NCBI GenBank assembly: GCA_022059125.1 | Contig: JAEUWY010000012.1 | Coordinates: forward strand, 434,001 to 498,000 | Direction of reading: 5' to 3' | Length of the DNA stretch: 64,000 nt | Source of the DNA: Corynespora cassiicola | Taxonomy: Eukaryota > Ascomycota > Dothideomycetes > Pleosporales > Corynesporascaceae | Shown: positions 41,939 to 52,305 of the stretch, in pieces | Layout: the number at the start of each line of letters is the position of its first letter | How positions within the stretch are numbered: position 1 is the stretch's first letter | The notes under the pieces: model-generated | Databases searched by the model: none | The model's input: the letters and a program-made list of their open reading frames with translations, nothing else | Told to the model about the DNA's origin: nothing | Made by a program: the position numbers and the translations under genes

Positions 41939-44524
41939 CTAGTAACGTCCGGGCGGGGGCGGGCCTCCGTACTGCTGCTGGCCAGGGTAACCGCCGGGGG
42001 CACCGCCCTGGGGCGGCCTGCCCTGACCCGGTGGTGGGGCGCCGTACTGGCCTGGAGGGGGAGCACCGCCGTATTGACCTGGGGGTGGGCCCTGGCCATA
42101 GGGAGGCTGCTGGCCGTATTGACCCGGAGGAGGTGCGCCGTACTGGCCTGGGGGTGGGGCGCCGTATTGGCCCTGGGGAGCACCGTACTGACCAGAAGGA
42201 GGACCGCCGTAGCCGACCGGTGGGCGGTTCGACTTTTCATCCTTGGTATCGTAGCTAGAATCGATGGCTCCGAGAAGGAGCTTCACAATCCAGAGATCAG
42301 GGGTGAGGTCGACTGGCGGGTTTGCGCGAGCCATTTCCTCTTGCTCGTTCTCGTAGTCTGTCATTGTCAGCGTGATTCAAAGAAGAAAGTTGGCGAAATT
42401 CATACTGGATGTGCAGTCCACCATGGCACCAATTTGAGGATCCTCATCAAGCTTTCCGAGGAACCTCTTGGCCAGCTCGTCGTTTCCGACCTGTGCAAAC
42501 TCAAAGGCAAGAGCACCCTTGCCGTATTGCGGGAAGCGCTGCAATTCAGCAAAAGCATTGCGGATGTTCTCGGAAACAACGTGCTGACCCTCCCCAGCCG
42601 GCTGGCCATCGGTGATGGTGATGACCAAAACGGGCTTCTTGAGCTGGCCAGCCTTCGCCTTGTCGAGAACCAACGGTTCGATGACCTTGGCCTTGAGCTG
42701 GGTGCCCATGGGGGTGAGACCCTTGTATTGAACGCCACTCATAATCTGGTCAATCTGGGCCTCGGTAGCGACACCATCCTGGAGCGGGCGGCCATTGTTG
42801 TCCGTGACATGGCGGAGGTCAGTGTTCATGAAGCGGACTGAAACACCGTCGGCATCGAAAAGCGTTGCCGCAAAGGCAACGCGTTCAAGAATGAGACGCA
42901 GGTCCTTGATGCGGCTGCCTTCCTCCTCGAACTGCATGGAACCTGAGTCATCTTGGATTGGTCAGTATAATGTCGCGTTTTCTTTTTTTCTTTTTTGCGA
43001 TCCAACATACCAATGTAAAGCACAATATCGTACAGAGCCAGCTTGACGATATCGTTGGCAACCTCCTTGGCGATACGCCAGCGCGAGATGACCTGGTTAA
43101 TCAGGGCAGGCGCACGCTGAGCAATCTGGTCAAGGATAGGAGAGTTGGGCGGGTAAAAGGTCTGGAGCTGCTTCTCCTGTACGCAGGCGACGAGCAGCTG
43201 CTTGTAGGCAGCAATGTCGGACGCAGAGCCCTGGACCTGCTGTGGAGCGGGAGCGCCATATCCGCCCTGGGGTGCGCCCTGAGGTGGCGGGGCGCCGCCG
43301 TATTGCTGGGGAGGTTGTCCTGGCTGTCCTGGGGGACCGCCCTACAAGTAAATGTTAGCCTGTGATCTCCAGATTTGCATTCTTCTGGCTGTGCTCTGCA
43401 TCGTTTCATCGCATCATGCCACGAGGCAGAAGTTGAGGCTCAAGTACGAACATTAGGTCCATAAGGGGATTGTTGCTGGCCGTATTGAGGCTGCTGTCCG
43501 TACTGAGGCTGCTGTCCGTATTGCGGCTGCTGTTGACCGTATGGCTGCTGGCCGTACTGCTGCTGTTGCTGTCCATAGGGAGGCTGTTGTTGCTGCTGCT
43601 GCTGCTGCCCGTACGGCGGCTGTTGAGGCGGTTGCTGTCCATACTGGCTCCGCTGGCCGTACTGGGGCTGGTGCTGCTGATACGGGGACTGCGGGGCCTG
43701 CCCTGGGTACGGAGATTGGGGCGCTTGGCCGGGGTAGGGGGATTGGGGAGGTTGGCTCATGAAGGGCGATTGCGGTGGGGCTGGAGACTGCGGCGCACGT
43801 CCTGGAGGCGGCGGGGGAGGGGGCCTGTTGTATCCAGACTGCGACTGGGGGTATGGCGACGATGCGCCGAAGCCTCCCTGGGCGGGCGAGGGTGAGTAGG
43901 ACTGCGAGGCGGATGGGTAGGGGGCGGGGACGGGGGGTTGCGACTGTGGCTGCGGAGTCTGGTTGTAGGGGTTAGGCGGATAGTTGGGGTAGGGCGGATA
44001 GGGTTGGTGTTGTGCCATTGTGTCGGGCAGGCTGCGGGGGTCGAGTCCTTGTCGGGATCGGGGTCCTCGTGCGGTGCGATGGATGGCAGCAGGAGCGCAG
44101 GAGCGCAGCGGAGCAGAGACGGGAGGAGAGAACAGGCGTTGCACGGCGGCGGACAGGGCGGAGGAGAAAAGAGGTTGCGGCAGGCTTAGGTCGTGGATGA
44201 TGACGATGCAGAGCAAGCGAGGAAAAGAGCAGAAGGAAAAGACGGTCTTTGCTTACCGGAGCACCGGCACCTGGATATGCCTGATACTGCTGCTGCCCAG
44301 GCTGGAAGTGGGCATTAGCGGAGCTGGCGGGAGACGGCTTCACGACTGCGGACTCACATAACTGCCTTGCGGCGGTCCCTGGGGATAGCCACCAGGAGGC
44401 GCGCCGCCTTGGGCTGCCTGGGATGCGGCGAGCTTTGATGCGAGCTAGAAGAGGTACAGGTCAGCCCGACGGTGCATGACGTGTTGGGGCGCGGGGCATG
44501 GAGGGGCAGCCGACTTACACCCAT
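41939..44524 (-). CDS. VWA-domain protein with YGQ/PPGQYG-rich regions
   Basis: Cytosolic-type protein with a von Willebrand A domain; role unknown. Secure minus-strand exons: 43341..43011, 42951..42406 and 42357..41939, plus a large exon ending at 43452. The VWA domain shows an intact MIDAS: DDSGSM, the threonine of GLTPMGT, and ITDGQPAG. The large exon encodes a sequence rich in P, Q, Y and G (YGQQPQ repeats, SPYPGQAPQ repeats); the C-terminus has GQYGAPPP repeats. The 5' end is unclear. Small exons 44524..44519, 44444..44358 and 44301..44257 encode MGLASKLAASQAAQGG and join in phase to an acceptor at 43958 (646 aa in all). Alternatively translation starts at ATG 44018 (620 aa). Such sequence suggests condensate-type or scaffold behaviour; that is inference. 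Confidence 0.8.
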
Positions 44525-45824
44525 GGGTACGAGGCGGACTGAGGCTTCTGCGGTGGCGGGGGGAGAGGGATGTGAGACGTGTAGTAGCAGCGGGGTTGTT
44601 CAGGCGAGGTAGAGGGGGGAGGAAGAGGGAGGCCAGGCGTGAAATACCGTACGTGGTGGTTGAGTCTTTGTTGCAGCCCGGTCGGGAGCTGAGATGATGA
44701 CAGCAGCAGGCCCGCCGCAATCCCAACTCCAACCGCACTGCATCCCACTCAGCCACACTGCGTTGTGTCCGGCGTGGGGCCCTTGCAAGGCTGACGAGGC
44801 CCATTGGCCGCATGTGGCCGTTTGATCACAATCCCTTGGGCCGTCACCTGGACGACGGCGAGGCTATGCGCTGCGCTGTGCTGCCCCAGCTGCCCCAGCT
44901 GTACCACTATCACTTTTTCTGCGCCCGGCCCTGGAGCGAGCTTCAGCCACACTCGATGCTGCTGCCAGCCGCGCCCAGCCGCCCAATCACGCCCCGCGAA
45001 CTGGCGGGGAACCTCTGACGCGCCCAACCCCGAGTGCCTCACATACTGTGGCATTTCCAGCGACATCTGCGGCGTGCCGAGCCAGTTTCGCCAGTGCATT
45101 CCTCCAGCGGCGTGAGAAGGAGAAACCTGGGGGCATGGCCTTGGCGGCCTCTTCGGTCAACAACCCGCGCCTCTCGTGGCCCCCGTGTCCCCCCTTCAGC
45201 TCCACCGTCTGTGGCCATTGGCCCTGCTAGCACGGCCCCCCTGACCCGCTGATTGCGCATTTGCTTGTATCGGGCTAGGCGACTTCGTAACTCGGGCTCG
45301 TGAGGTGGAGAGAGGTATCCGGCGAGCAGGGCCCATGTCCATGGTTGCTAACGCCATGGGAGGCTGCACTGCCACATGCGCCACCGTACCTAATGCATGC
45401 ATGCGCATCATCACTCTTGTATAAAGGGCCGGCCGGCTGCATGGACGCAGCAGGTTGCTTCGCGACTGTGGTCGAGGAGCTGCATGCCGTTATCACGTTC
45501 CAGCCCACCAAGGCTGCTTTCCAGGTTGACCTCACATCCGTTGCCCCACGCTGCACGTGAATTATATGCCATTCTCAATCCATTAATGTCCAAACCTAGC
45601 TGCTAGTACGCCTCTAGGCTCTAAACGCCAGTCCGGGGTATCTCTGCGAAGGGAAAGGGATCCCCCATCCAGGCTAATTTCTTACAATGATGACTGTCGT
45701 TCTGCTGATGGCTGCCGTCTGACCATTCCGTAAACCCCACCCCCAGACATGTCAGGCCGACTCCACAACAGCGAAGCCGACTTACTGCCTGCCATGACCG
45801 GCTTCAACAAACAATCCAGCGAGG
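44525..45824. other. promoter region and 3' flank, GC-rich
   Basis: Upstream region of the VWA gene and 3' flank of the CxxC-protein gene. Many open frames because of high GC, none with features of a protein family. Confidence 0.5.
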
Positions 45825-46652
45825 TTAGCGTTGAGCCAGCACGCTCAGAACATCGGGGGTATGGGTCTCGATGGCCTCCTCGGTGAGAGCCACGCCGCCG
45901 TCCACCTCGACTGCAGCACCATCATCCACCTCGATTGCACTGCCGTCGGAGCTCTCCTCGCGTCGCGGGTTGCAGAACATGTCCTTGAGGGCGGCCCTGA
46001 GCTTGGCGCCGGAGCGGGTGAGGATGGGCAAACGGTTGGGGTTCATGACAAGGTCTCCCGAGGAACGGTGGCCGAGGCTGTAGAAATGGCGGCGAGGGGA
46101 GCGCATGGCGGCGATCTGGTCCGTGTCGGTCTGCGTCGTCTTGAAGGTGAGGGTGCTGTCGACCGTGTCGTCGAGGTCGGTATCAGCGCTAAAGGCAGAC
46201 GCAGGAGAGAGCATCGAGGGAGACGTCTCGTGGGAGATTGGCACGGGCTGCAGTCCAACGCGCGACATGACGTCGGCAGACTTGACGGGAAGGACGAAGC
46301 CGGCCTCGTGGGGGGTGATGGGCTCAAAGTCGCCAGCCATGACCGCCTCCAGCGCGATGAAGATGCGGTCCTTGAAGTAGGGGCGGCATGTGTGGCATGC
46401 CTTCATGGCGCATGGGAGGGCCGCCTTCGTACGAGTCAATCGCCGCCCGAGGGTCAAAATCTTTGCTGGAGCGAAAAACGGGCTTACTGCTTCTCCGGTG
46501 ACGGCGGCCTGGTGTTTGTCTTCGCGGCACGCGTACAGGAAGCCCAGGCCCGGGATGCGGCCGCAGACGTCGCACAGCTGCTCCCGACCGTAGACGCGGT
46601 CCATGGTGGTGTGGGTGCAGGTGGGCGTCTTGATGCGCCGCATCGTGGACAT
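45825..46652 (-). CDS. small CxxC protein, conserved in fungi, function unknown
   Basis: ATG at 46652, 275 aa if read through, stop at 45825. The N-terminus has CDVCGRIPGLGFLYAC, the pattern CxxCxRxPxxGxLYxC of a fungal family of unknown function, and later KACHTCRPYFKDR, so four cysteines may bind zinc. A canonical intron fits at 46487..46425 (GTAAGC to CGAAG, 63 nt). It is a multiple of three and has no stop, so both forms are open: 275 aa retained, 254 aa spliced. The inserted 21 residues (VSPFFAPAKILTLGRRLTRTK) are unlike the rest, so splicing is the likelier form. The C-terminal half is S/T/D-rich and acidic (AIEVDDGAAVEVDGG). It is divergent from the Mpv17-family gene. Confidence 0.65.
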   Translation of the reverse strand: MSTMRRIKTPTCTHTTMDRVYGREQLCDVCGRIPGLGFLYACREDKHQAAVTGEAVSPFFAPAKILTLGRRLTRTKAALPCAMKACHTCRPYFKDRIFIALEAVMAGDFEPITPHEAGFVLPVKSADVMSRVGLQPVPISHETSPSMLSPASAFSADTDLDDTVDSTLTFKTTQTDTDQIAAMRSPRRHFYSLGHRSSGDLVMNPNRLPILTRSGAKLRAALKDMFCNPRREESSDGSAIEVDDGAAVEVDGGVALTEEAIETHTPDVLSVLAQR

Positions 46653-47754
46653 GCTGGCGGCTGCCTCGGTTTGGCGGTGGTGTTGAGGGGTGCTGCTCTG
46701 GGTGCAGTGCGGGCCTGCCCCGTGGAGGTCCCAATGTCGAGGTTACGTGCCTGCGCACGCTCACTCTCTCACTGGGCCGCAGCAAACGCCGGGGACCATG
46801 TCGTTCTCTGGCCGGACGAAAGCAGAGTGAGGGGGAAACGGAGACGAGACGAAAGCGAAGAAGACGGACTGAGAAAGGGAGCCAGGTGAAGGACGGTCAT
46901 ACGGGGGCCGCAGCACCATGTCTGCCGGCCTGACCGTACCTGATGAGAGAAGGAAGAGTGATACAAACCGCTGATCTACGCATCCTGTGGGCAACGCGCC
47001 GTCCAGTCTGGGGCGACACGGTCCTACGCTGTGTCGTGCCGGCGCGCGGCGACATGAGGCTGCAGAGGTTGAAGCTGCGAGGGATGCGCTGGATATGTAG
47101 GCCTGGGCAGTGCGTGAGCGACTAGAGTAAGTACCTGGGCGTGAGCTGCAGACGAGGAACCCCCAGCAGCCTCTGCGTCCGACTCGACCGCGTCTCCACG
47201 GCCGCTCGGCCCCTGATTGCACCATCTCGTGCCCGCCAGCCGACGACCTGTCGCTCGACCTATCTCGGCGGTTATTGCAAGCATCCTCCGCCCGGCGGAT
47301 GCCGACGCAGCAGGTTGGCGTTGACCGCCTGTCGACGAGCAGGAGCAGCAACAGCCAGCAACCAGCAGCCAGCAGCCAGCAGCCAGAAGCCAGCAGAGGA
47401 GCGACTCACAGCGGCTCGGGCTCGCATGGAGGATGAGGCATATTGCATCCCTGCATGTCGAGAGGAGTTGACCCGTCGTCGCCAGGGCGAGGGCTCCAGG
47501 GCAGTCTCTCCGCCCGCCACCGATTCAATTGCCGCCCGCGGCTAGCCCGGATTGGACGCAACGAGATCCTCGGGCCCTGGGCTGGCTCGGGAGACAACAA
47601 ACCAAACACCCCCAGCCGTCACGTCGTAATCAGCTCCGCAACCTCTCTCCTCTCCTCTCCCCAGACCCCGACGGCTGCTGCAACCTCCCCTCACTGCACC
47701 ACGTCGCATCCACGCGCCCACCCGCCGCCAGACGCCTGAGCTTGAGCCAGAGCC
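46653..47754. promoter_or_regulatory. bidirectional upstream region
   Basis: 1.1 kb between the divergent CxxC-protein and Mpv17-family genes. GC-rich with spurious frames on both strands; a 7-bp minisatellite lies at 47355..47396. Confidence 0.45.
47355..47396. repeat. 7-bp minisatellite CCAGCAR, 6 copies
   Basis: Six adjoining heptamers: CCAGCAA, three CCAGCAG, CCAGAAG, CCAGCAG. It lies about 360 bp upstream of the Mpv17-family start codon. Confidence 0.8.
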
Positions 47755-48665
47755 ATGTCGGTCAAGTTCGAGAAGGAGACGCTCAAGACGACCGAGGCCG
47801 TCGCGGGCGCCGCCGCCGACGCCGCGACCAAGGGCAAGGACGACATTTTGCACGATGTCGGCGAGGCCCTCACCAAGGGCGGCGGCGTTGGAGGCTATCT
47901 TGCTGTGAGTTTTGCGCAATTGGCGCCGTCACGCCCTGACGCCGCTACGCCAACCACCACCACGTACTGACTGTTCCTGCGTCAGGCCTACCTCAAGCAG
48001 CTGCAGGAGAACCCGTTGCGCACCAAGATGATCACCTCGGGCACCCTCGCCGGCCTGCAAGAGTTCCTCGCCTCCTGGATCGCCCACGACCGCAGCAGGC
48101 ACGGCGGCTACTTCACCTCGCGCGTGCCCAAGATGGCCATCTACGGCGCCTTCATCAGCGCCCCGCTGGGCCACGTCCTGATTAGCATGCTGCAGAAGCT
48201 GTTCCGCGGGCGCAAGAGTCTCAAGGCCAAGATCCTCCAGATCCTCGTCAGCAACTTAGTGGTAAGCTTCGCAATGGCCGCACCCTGCCTGTAGTTCCCA
48301 CAGCTCACCCGCCGCAGATCGCACCAATCCAGAACGCCATCTACCTCGTATCCATGGCCGTCATCGCCGGCGCCCGCACCTTCCACCAGGTGCGCGCCAC
48401 CGTCAAGGCCGGCTTCATGCCCGTCATGAAGGTTAGCTGGATCGTGTCGCCCATCTCCTTGGCCTTTGCCCAAAAGTTCCTCCCCGAGCACACCTGGGTG
48501 CCCTTCTTCAACATTGTCGGCTTCATCATTGGCACCTACATCAACTCGCACACCAAGAAGAAGAGGCTCGCGGCCCTCAGGCGGAAGCATTACGGCGACG
48601 GCAGCGGGCGGAGCCAGGCGGGAACCGTGAGGCCAGGCGACGACTACGACCGACGCGGTTATTAA
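47755..48665 (+). CDS. Mpv17/PMP22-family membrane protein
   Basis: Four-helix integral membrane protein of the Mpv17/PMP22 family, found in peroxisomal or inner mitochondrial membranes and thought to form pores. Model: join(47755..47904, 47986..48261, 48318..48665), 257 aa, introns 81 and 56 nt, both phase 0. Landmarks: AYLKQLQENPLRTKMITSG at the family's N-terminal YxxxLxxxPxxTK motif, PLGHVLISMLQKLF, and the signature WIVSPISLAFAQKFLPEHTWVPFFN close to the C-terminus. An extra 50-residue N-terminal segment is hydrophilic and alanine-rich. The basic tail (KKKRLAALRRK) has no PTS1. Which membrane it lives in cannot be read from the sequence; PEX11C lies 4 kb away. Confidence 0.9.
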
Positions 48666-49603
48666 ATCTCTTCTTTCTTGGCTGCCGCCGGCAGTCCCAC
48701 GACTTTTCATCTTTCGCGGCCACTGTGAAGTAGTGCTTGACGTTGATCAGCGACAAGCGTCGGAACAGCACGTCCTTATGACGCCTGACGACAAACTAAT
48801 GGGAACGGGAGCGAACAGGTCGTTTTGAGCGCATGTCTGGGTTGGGAGCGCCTCCGTCTCTGACCACGACATTCCACACTCCCAGTATGCGCCCCCGGTT
48901 GACGAATTGTATATTTGACGCGTTCCGTTCGGTACAGGTTTTTTGGGGGGCCGGGAGGTATTGATCTTGGCTCGCTGAATACATATTATATCCTCATACC
49001 TAGCTTTTTTTTCCCAACCCCCACTCGTTCTTTGGTTTTCTTTTCTTTTCCCTGCACTAACCCTACCCCACATGACTTGTTCTCACCTGGAACAGGCCAG
49101 ATGCCGTCCGTGTGCTGGTACTACCCAAGTCGTTGACCTGCAGGACCAATGTCTCATCGGAGCACTCACCCTAACCTAGCTAGATTTGACAGTTCGCTGC
49201 CTCCCTCGTACGATTTCGATAGACTATAATCCCATCTCTCTGGGCTCCGAGGTTACGGTCGATCATGTCTGCCTCCAGGTCAGCTCGTTCTCGTGAGCCA
49301 GGATGCCGGCCCAATGACCATTGGAAACTATGGCTTGGGCTCCATGGCCACAGTAACTAACCTGAGTAACGCCAACTACGTGGCCCTCTTCAAACATGCC
49401 TGTTTGAGTCTGCTAAACGCGTGTAACTGGCCATCACAAACCTCGCAGGTCACACTGGACATGATAACGACTGGACCATGCACGTCGCCTCGCATCAGCC
49501 TCACCTATATAACCTCTCCATCGCCGATCATCACCAGACAAAAATCTCCTGACGCCTAGGGCGAGACTCTTTTGTTTGGCTGCATCTACCACTGTCAGCC
49601 CAC
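48666..49603. other. intergenic stretch
   Basis: 3' flank of the Mpv17-family gene and promoter of the SprT-like gene. No coding sequence supported. Confidence 0.55.
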
Positions 49604-51475
49604 ATGCCCTTTGGACCAGCACCCCTCGTGCCGTACGGCGTCGGCTCTTCAGGTCCGTTGGAGTTTGCTCGCTATCACCCATATCACTCGGATTCTGAGC
49701 TCGATTCTCTTCCTCGCTCATCCCTTGTGCCTGTCCGAACACCACCTCTGAGGCCTGCCCTGAGACTGCAAGATGAGCATATCAAATGCGATAGGAATCT
49801 TGGATGGAACATCGACTGGGCTGTGGCATTCTTGGTCGACCATCTGAGCGAGAATAAATCCCCAGGGGCTGTAGAAAGGCTGCACAAGATACGAAAAGCA
49901 GCACACAGTCTTCAGCAGAACGGTCTGGCAAGAGACATCCCCTACCGGCTATTTAACAGTCTGGATGATGCTCTATTTGATGGTCATCTCAAGAACGCTG
50001 TCTACCTCGGCATTACTAGCCTAGGACCCGACGTATCTGGAGCTACTCATACTCGTGGATGGGCCCTGAGCCCTAATATAAAGAGGATATCCATCATGTT
50101 GAATGGGGATGTTTTGTCCACGTCGCGGGACATTCTTGGAATTCTGATCCACCAAATGATACATGCCTACTTTTTAGTTGCTTGCGGGCCTCAAGACGAA
50201 AAGGAGACGGCATACGGGAGGTTGAGTCACGGTCTACCATTTGGAAAACTCATGTCAACAATCAGAAAGTTGGCAGACAAGCGAGGCAACCCTCTTTGGA
50301 ATTTGGATTTCGGACACACCTTGGGTCGATTTCACAACTTTAGAGACAACTTTTATTATCGGCCGAGGAACCGGCCACATAATCCTTCTCCAGACAAGTG
50401 GTATTGCAGTCAATGTTACTCTGGTATCGAACCCATCTCGGAGAGCGACATCGACGAGTACTTTGGAGTGGCCTGCAAGCCATTATACGACCTACCTGAC
50501 ACGCTCCAAAGCTCGACAGTCCAGATATACAATGAAAAACGACATGAGCTCGAAACAGAGCCTAGAGGACAGGTCACGCTGACCATGGAATCGTCTGAAT
50601 TCCTATTCCAGGACCGGCCTGTGCTGGTACCCAACACGAAGATTGACAAATTTTTCAGCATCAGCCGAGCATTTGACAAGTCGGGTAGCAGGTACATGGA
50701 GATTCACGAGGACGTCTCTGCCGACACGTTCCTTCGCTTCCTCGAGCTCCTCCACACGGGTACCTACGGCCCCGACCCGAAGCCCATCACCATCACAGGC
50801 AACCGCGGACCGCCAGTGATCCGACCCCCGAATAACTCCCCGCCCTACCTCCTGACTGACATCCGCATTTACAAGATGGGCTGCCTCATGGGCTTCGACG
50901 AACTCAAGGGCACAGCCCTCGAGCGCATGTACCGCCCCGCCGCCACGCACGAGGACCCCGTCACCCTGCTCTCGGAAATCTACGAGGGCGGCGAGCCTGA
51001 CGCCGACCTCAAGACTTGGGTTCGCAAGTTTTTGCTGCGCACGCCTACGGCGGCGGACGGGGGCACGGACTGGATATCCAACCTCGTCAAGCTCGAGTGC
51101 GACATGTTGCCGTACAAGTGCGCCTTCGTCGAGGCCGTCGAACGCATTGGCAGCCTGGAGAATGAGGTGCTCAAGGTGAGAGAGGTGCTCGTCGCCGTGG
51201 GCCAGGGGAGGCAGTTGGGCATGTACTCTGCCGCCGGCGCCGCCGCGTTCTCGAGGGCTGTTACTCCTGCTAGAGCGCAGATTGGAGGTGGGATGGGCGT
51301 CGGCGTTGGGGCTGGGCTGGGCGCTGGACTGGGGGTTGGGGCCCATGGGCAGAGGATTGTGAGTCCCCTGGCGCTTCCGGCGGCTTTGCCGGCGAGGGGG
51401 GCGTCGTGGGGTGGGGAGGGGATTGGGGGCTTGGATGCGGATACCTTGCTCGCGAGGGAGGTGTGGCAGTTTTGA
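49604..51475 (+). CDS. SprT-like (HQxxH) plus BTB-like domain protein
   Basis: Single exon, 623 aa. The N-terminal half is SprT-like: LDDALFDGHLKNAVYLGIT, LNGDVL, then ILIHQMIHAYFLVACG, where active members have HEMxHA, and SHGLPFGKLM, which keeps the third zinc-ligand histidine. The catalytic Glu is Gln, so the zinc site may bind but not cut. A CSQCYSG segment (about residue 266) may be half a zinc knuckle. The middle has a BTB/POZ-like stretch: SSEFLFQDRPVLVPNTKI, SRAFDKSG, and FLRFLELLHTGTY (about residues 330-390), continuing to residue 510. The C-terminus is G/A/V-rich (GVGVGAGLGAGLG). It might act as a substrate-binding adaptor for a cullin ligase; that is inference. Confidence 0.8.
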   Translation: MPFGPAPLVPYGVGSSGPLEFARYHPYHSDSELDSLPRSSLVPVRTPPLRPALRLQDEHIKCDRNLGWNIDWAVAFLVDHLSENKSPGAVERLHKIRKAAHSLQQNGLARDIPYRLFNSLDDALFDGHLKNAVYLGITSLGPDVSGATHTRGWALSPNIKRISIMLNGDVLSTSRDILGILIHQMIHAYFLVACGPQDEKETAYGRLSHGLPFGKLMSTIRKLADKRGNPLWNLDFGHTLGRFHNFRDNFYYRPRNRPHNPSPDKWYCSQCYSGIEPISESDIDEYFGVACKPLYDLPDTLQSSTVQIYNEKRHELETEPRGQVTLTMESSEFLFQDRPVLVPNTKIDKFFSISRAFDKSGSRYMEIHEDVSADTFLRFLELLHTGTYGPDPKPITITGNRGPPVIRPPNNSPPYLLTDIRIYKMGCLMGFDELKGTALERMYRPAATHEDPVTLLSEIYEGGEPDADLKTWVRKFLLRTPTAADGGTDWISNLVKLECDMLPYKCAFVEAVERIGSLENEVLKVREVLVAVGQGRQLGMYSAAGAAAFSRAVTPARAQIGGGMGVGVGAGLGAGLGVGAHGQRIVSPLALPAALPARGASWGGEGIGGLDADTLLAREVWQF

Positions 51476-52305
51476 GGAGGTGTGGTTTGGGCTTGGGAGT
51501 GGGTAGGGTGGGGATAGTTTTTACGTGTCTGAATGTGTGCTTGAGGAGGAGGAGGTGGGGAGAGGGGTGGGGGGTTGTGGAGCGCTGTGTCTGTCTTTTC
51601 CGGCATTTTTTTTCCTGTTTGTTTTGGTCCTGTGCTTGTATAGCGTCTTTTTTCTTTCTTTCTTTCTTTCTCTTGGTTCGAGGTCGAGATGAAGGTATGT
51701 GTTATGAATGATGAACGAACGAACGAATGAGTGTCTACGTCGCGAAGATGTGGGTATGCTAATGGACTAGCTAATGTCTGAAGATCGGCGGGGGTAGTTG
51801 GGAGAGCGCAATATACTCTTTTTTTTTTTCTCCTGCGTCTGCGCTTGCGACTTGGACGGGTTGTGGTTCGTACATTTGCGGTATACGGCGCCATCTGCGT
51901 CCGTGCTAAAGCCTTGCCTAAGGGATCACGCCTTGTGGCACAGCGGATGAGAAATGTTACATCTTCTTGTATGAGAATAAGGCAGGCGTGTGGTATCATT
52001 GCGTCGTCTATCGCGTACATGTGACCTGTACATATACATCCATGTCCATCGAGGGCACTCCCTCGCATCCGCAGACTCTAGCAAGAAAACATGCGCGGTG
52101 TATGCCCGCGCGAGCAGAAATGCCGCGGCAGTGTCTAGTAGTATCCCGGCCGTGAATGTTCGTGAATTACCCCATCTCCTCGTGCAACGCGTGGCGTTGT
52201 TCTACATGTGCATGTTTGCTGGTGGGGATGTCGTTGCACCTCCCACCTCCATCTTCCTCTTCGCCCGGCGGCTGCAATACTTGGTCTCCAGCGAGCCAGC
52301 CCGCC
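51476..52305. other. convergent 3' gap with simple repeats
   Basis: 3' ends of the SprT-like gene and PEX11C. Contains (CTTT)n near 51651..51672 and (GAAC)n at 51713..51728. No gene. Confidence 0.6.

Noticed and set aside
45831..46889. 352-codon frame on the plus strand
   Set aside because: Antisense to the CxxC-protein gene; produced by high GC in the third positions of the true frame.
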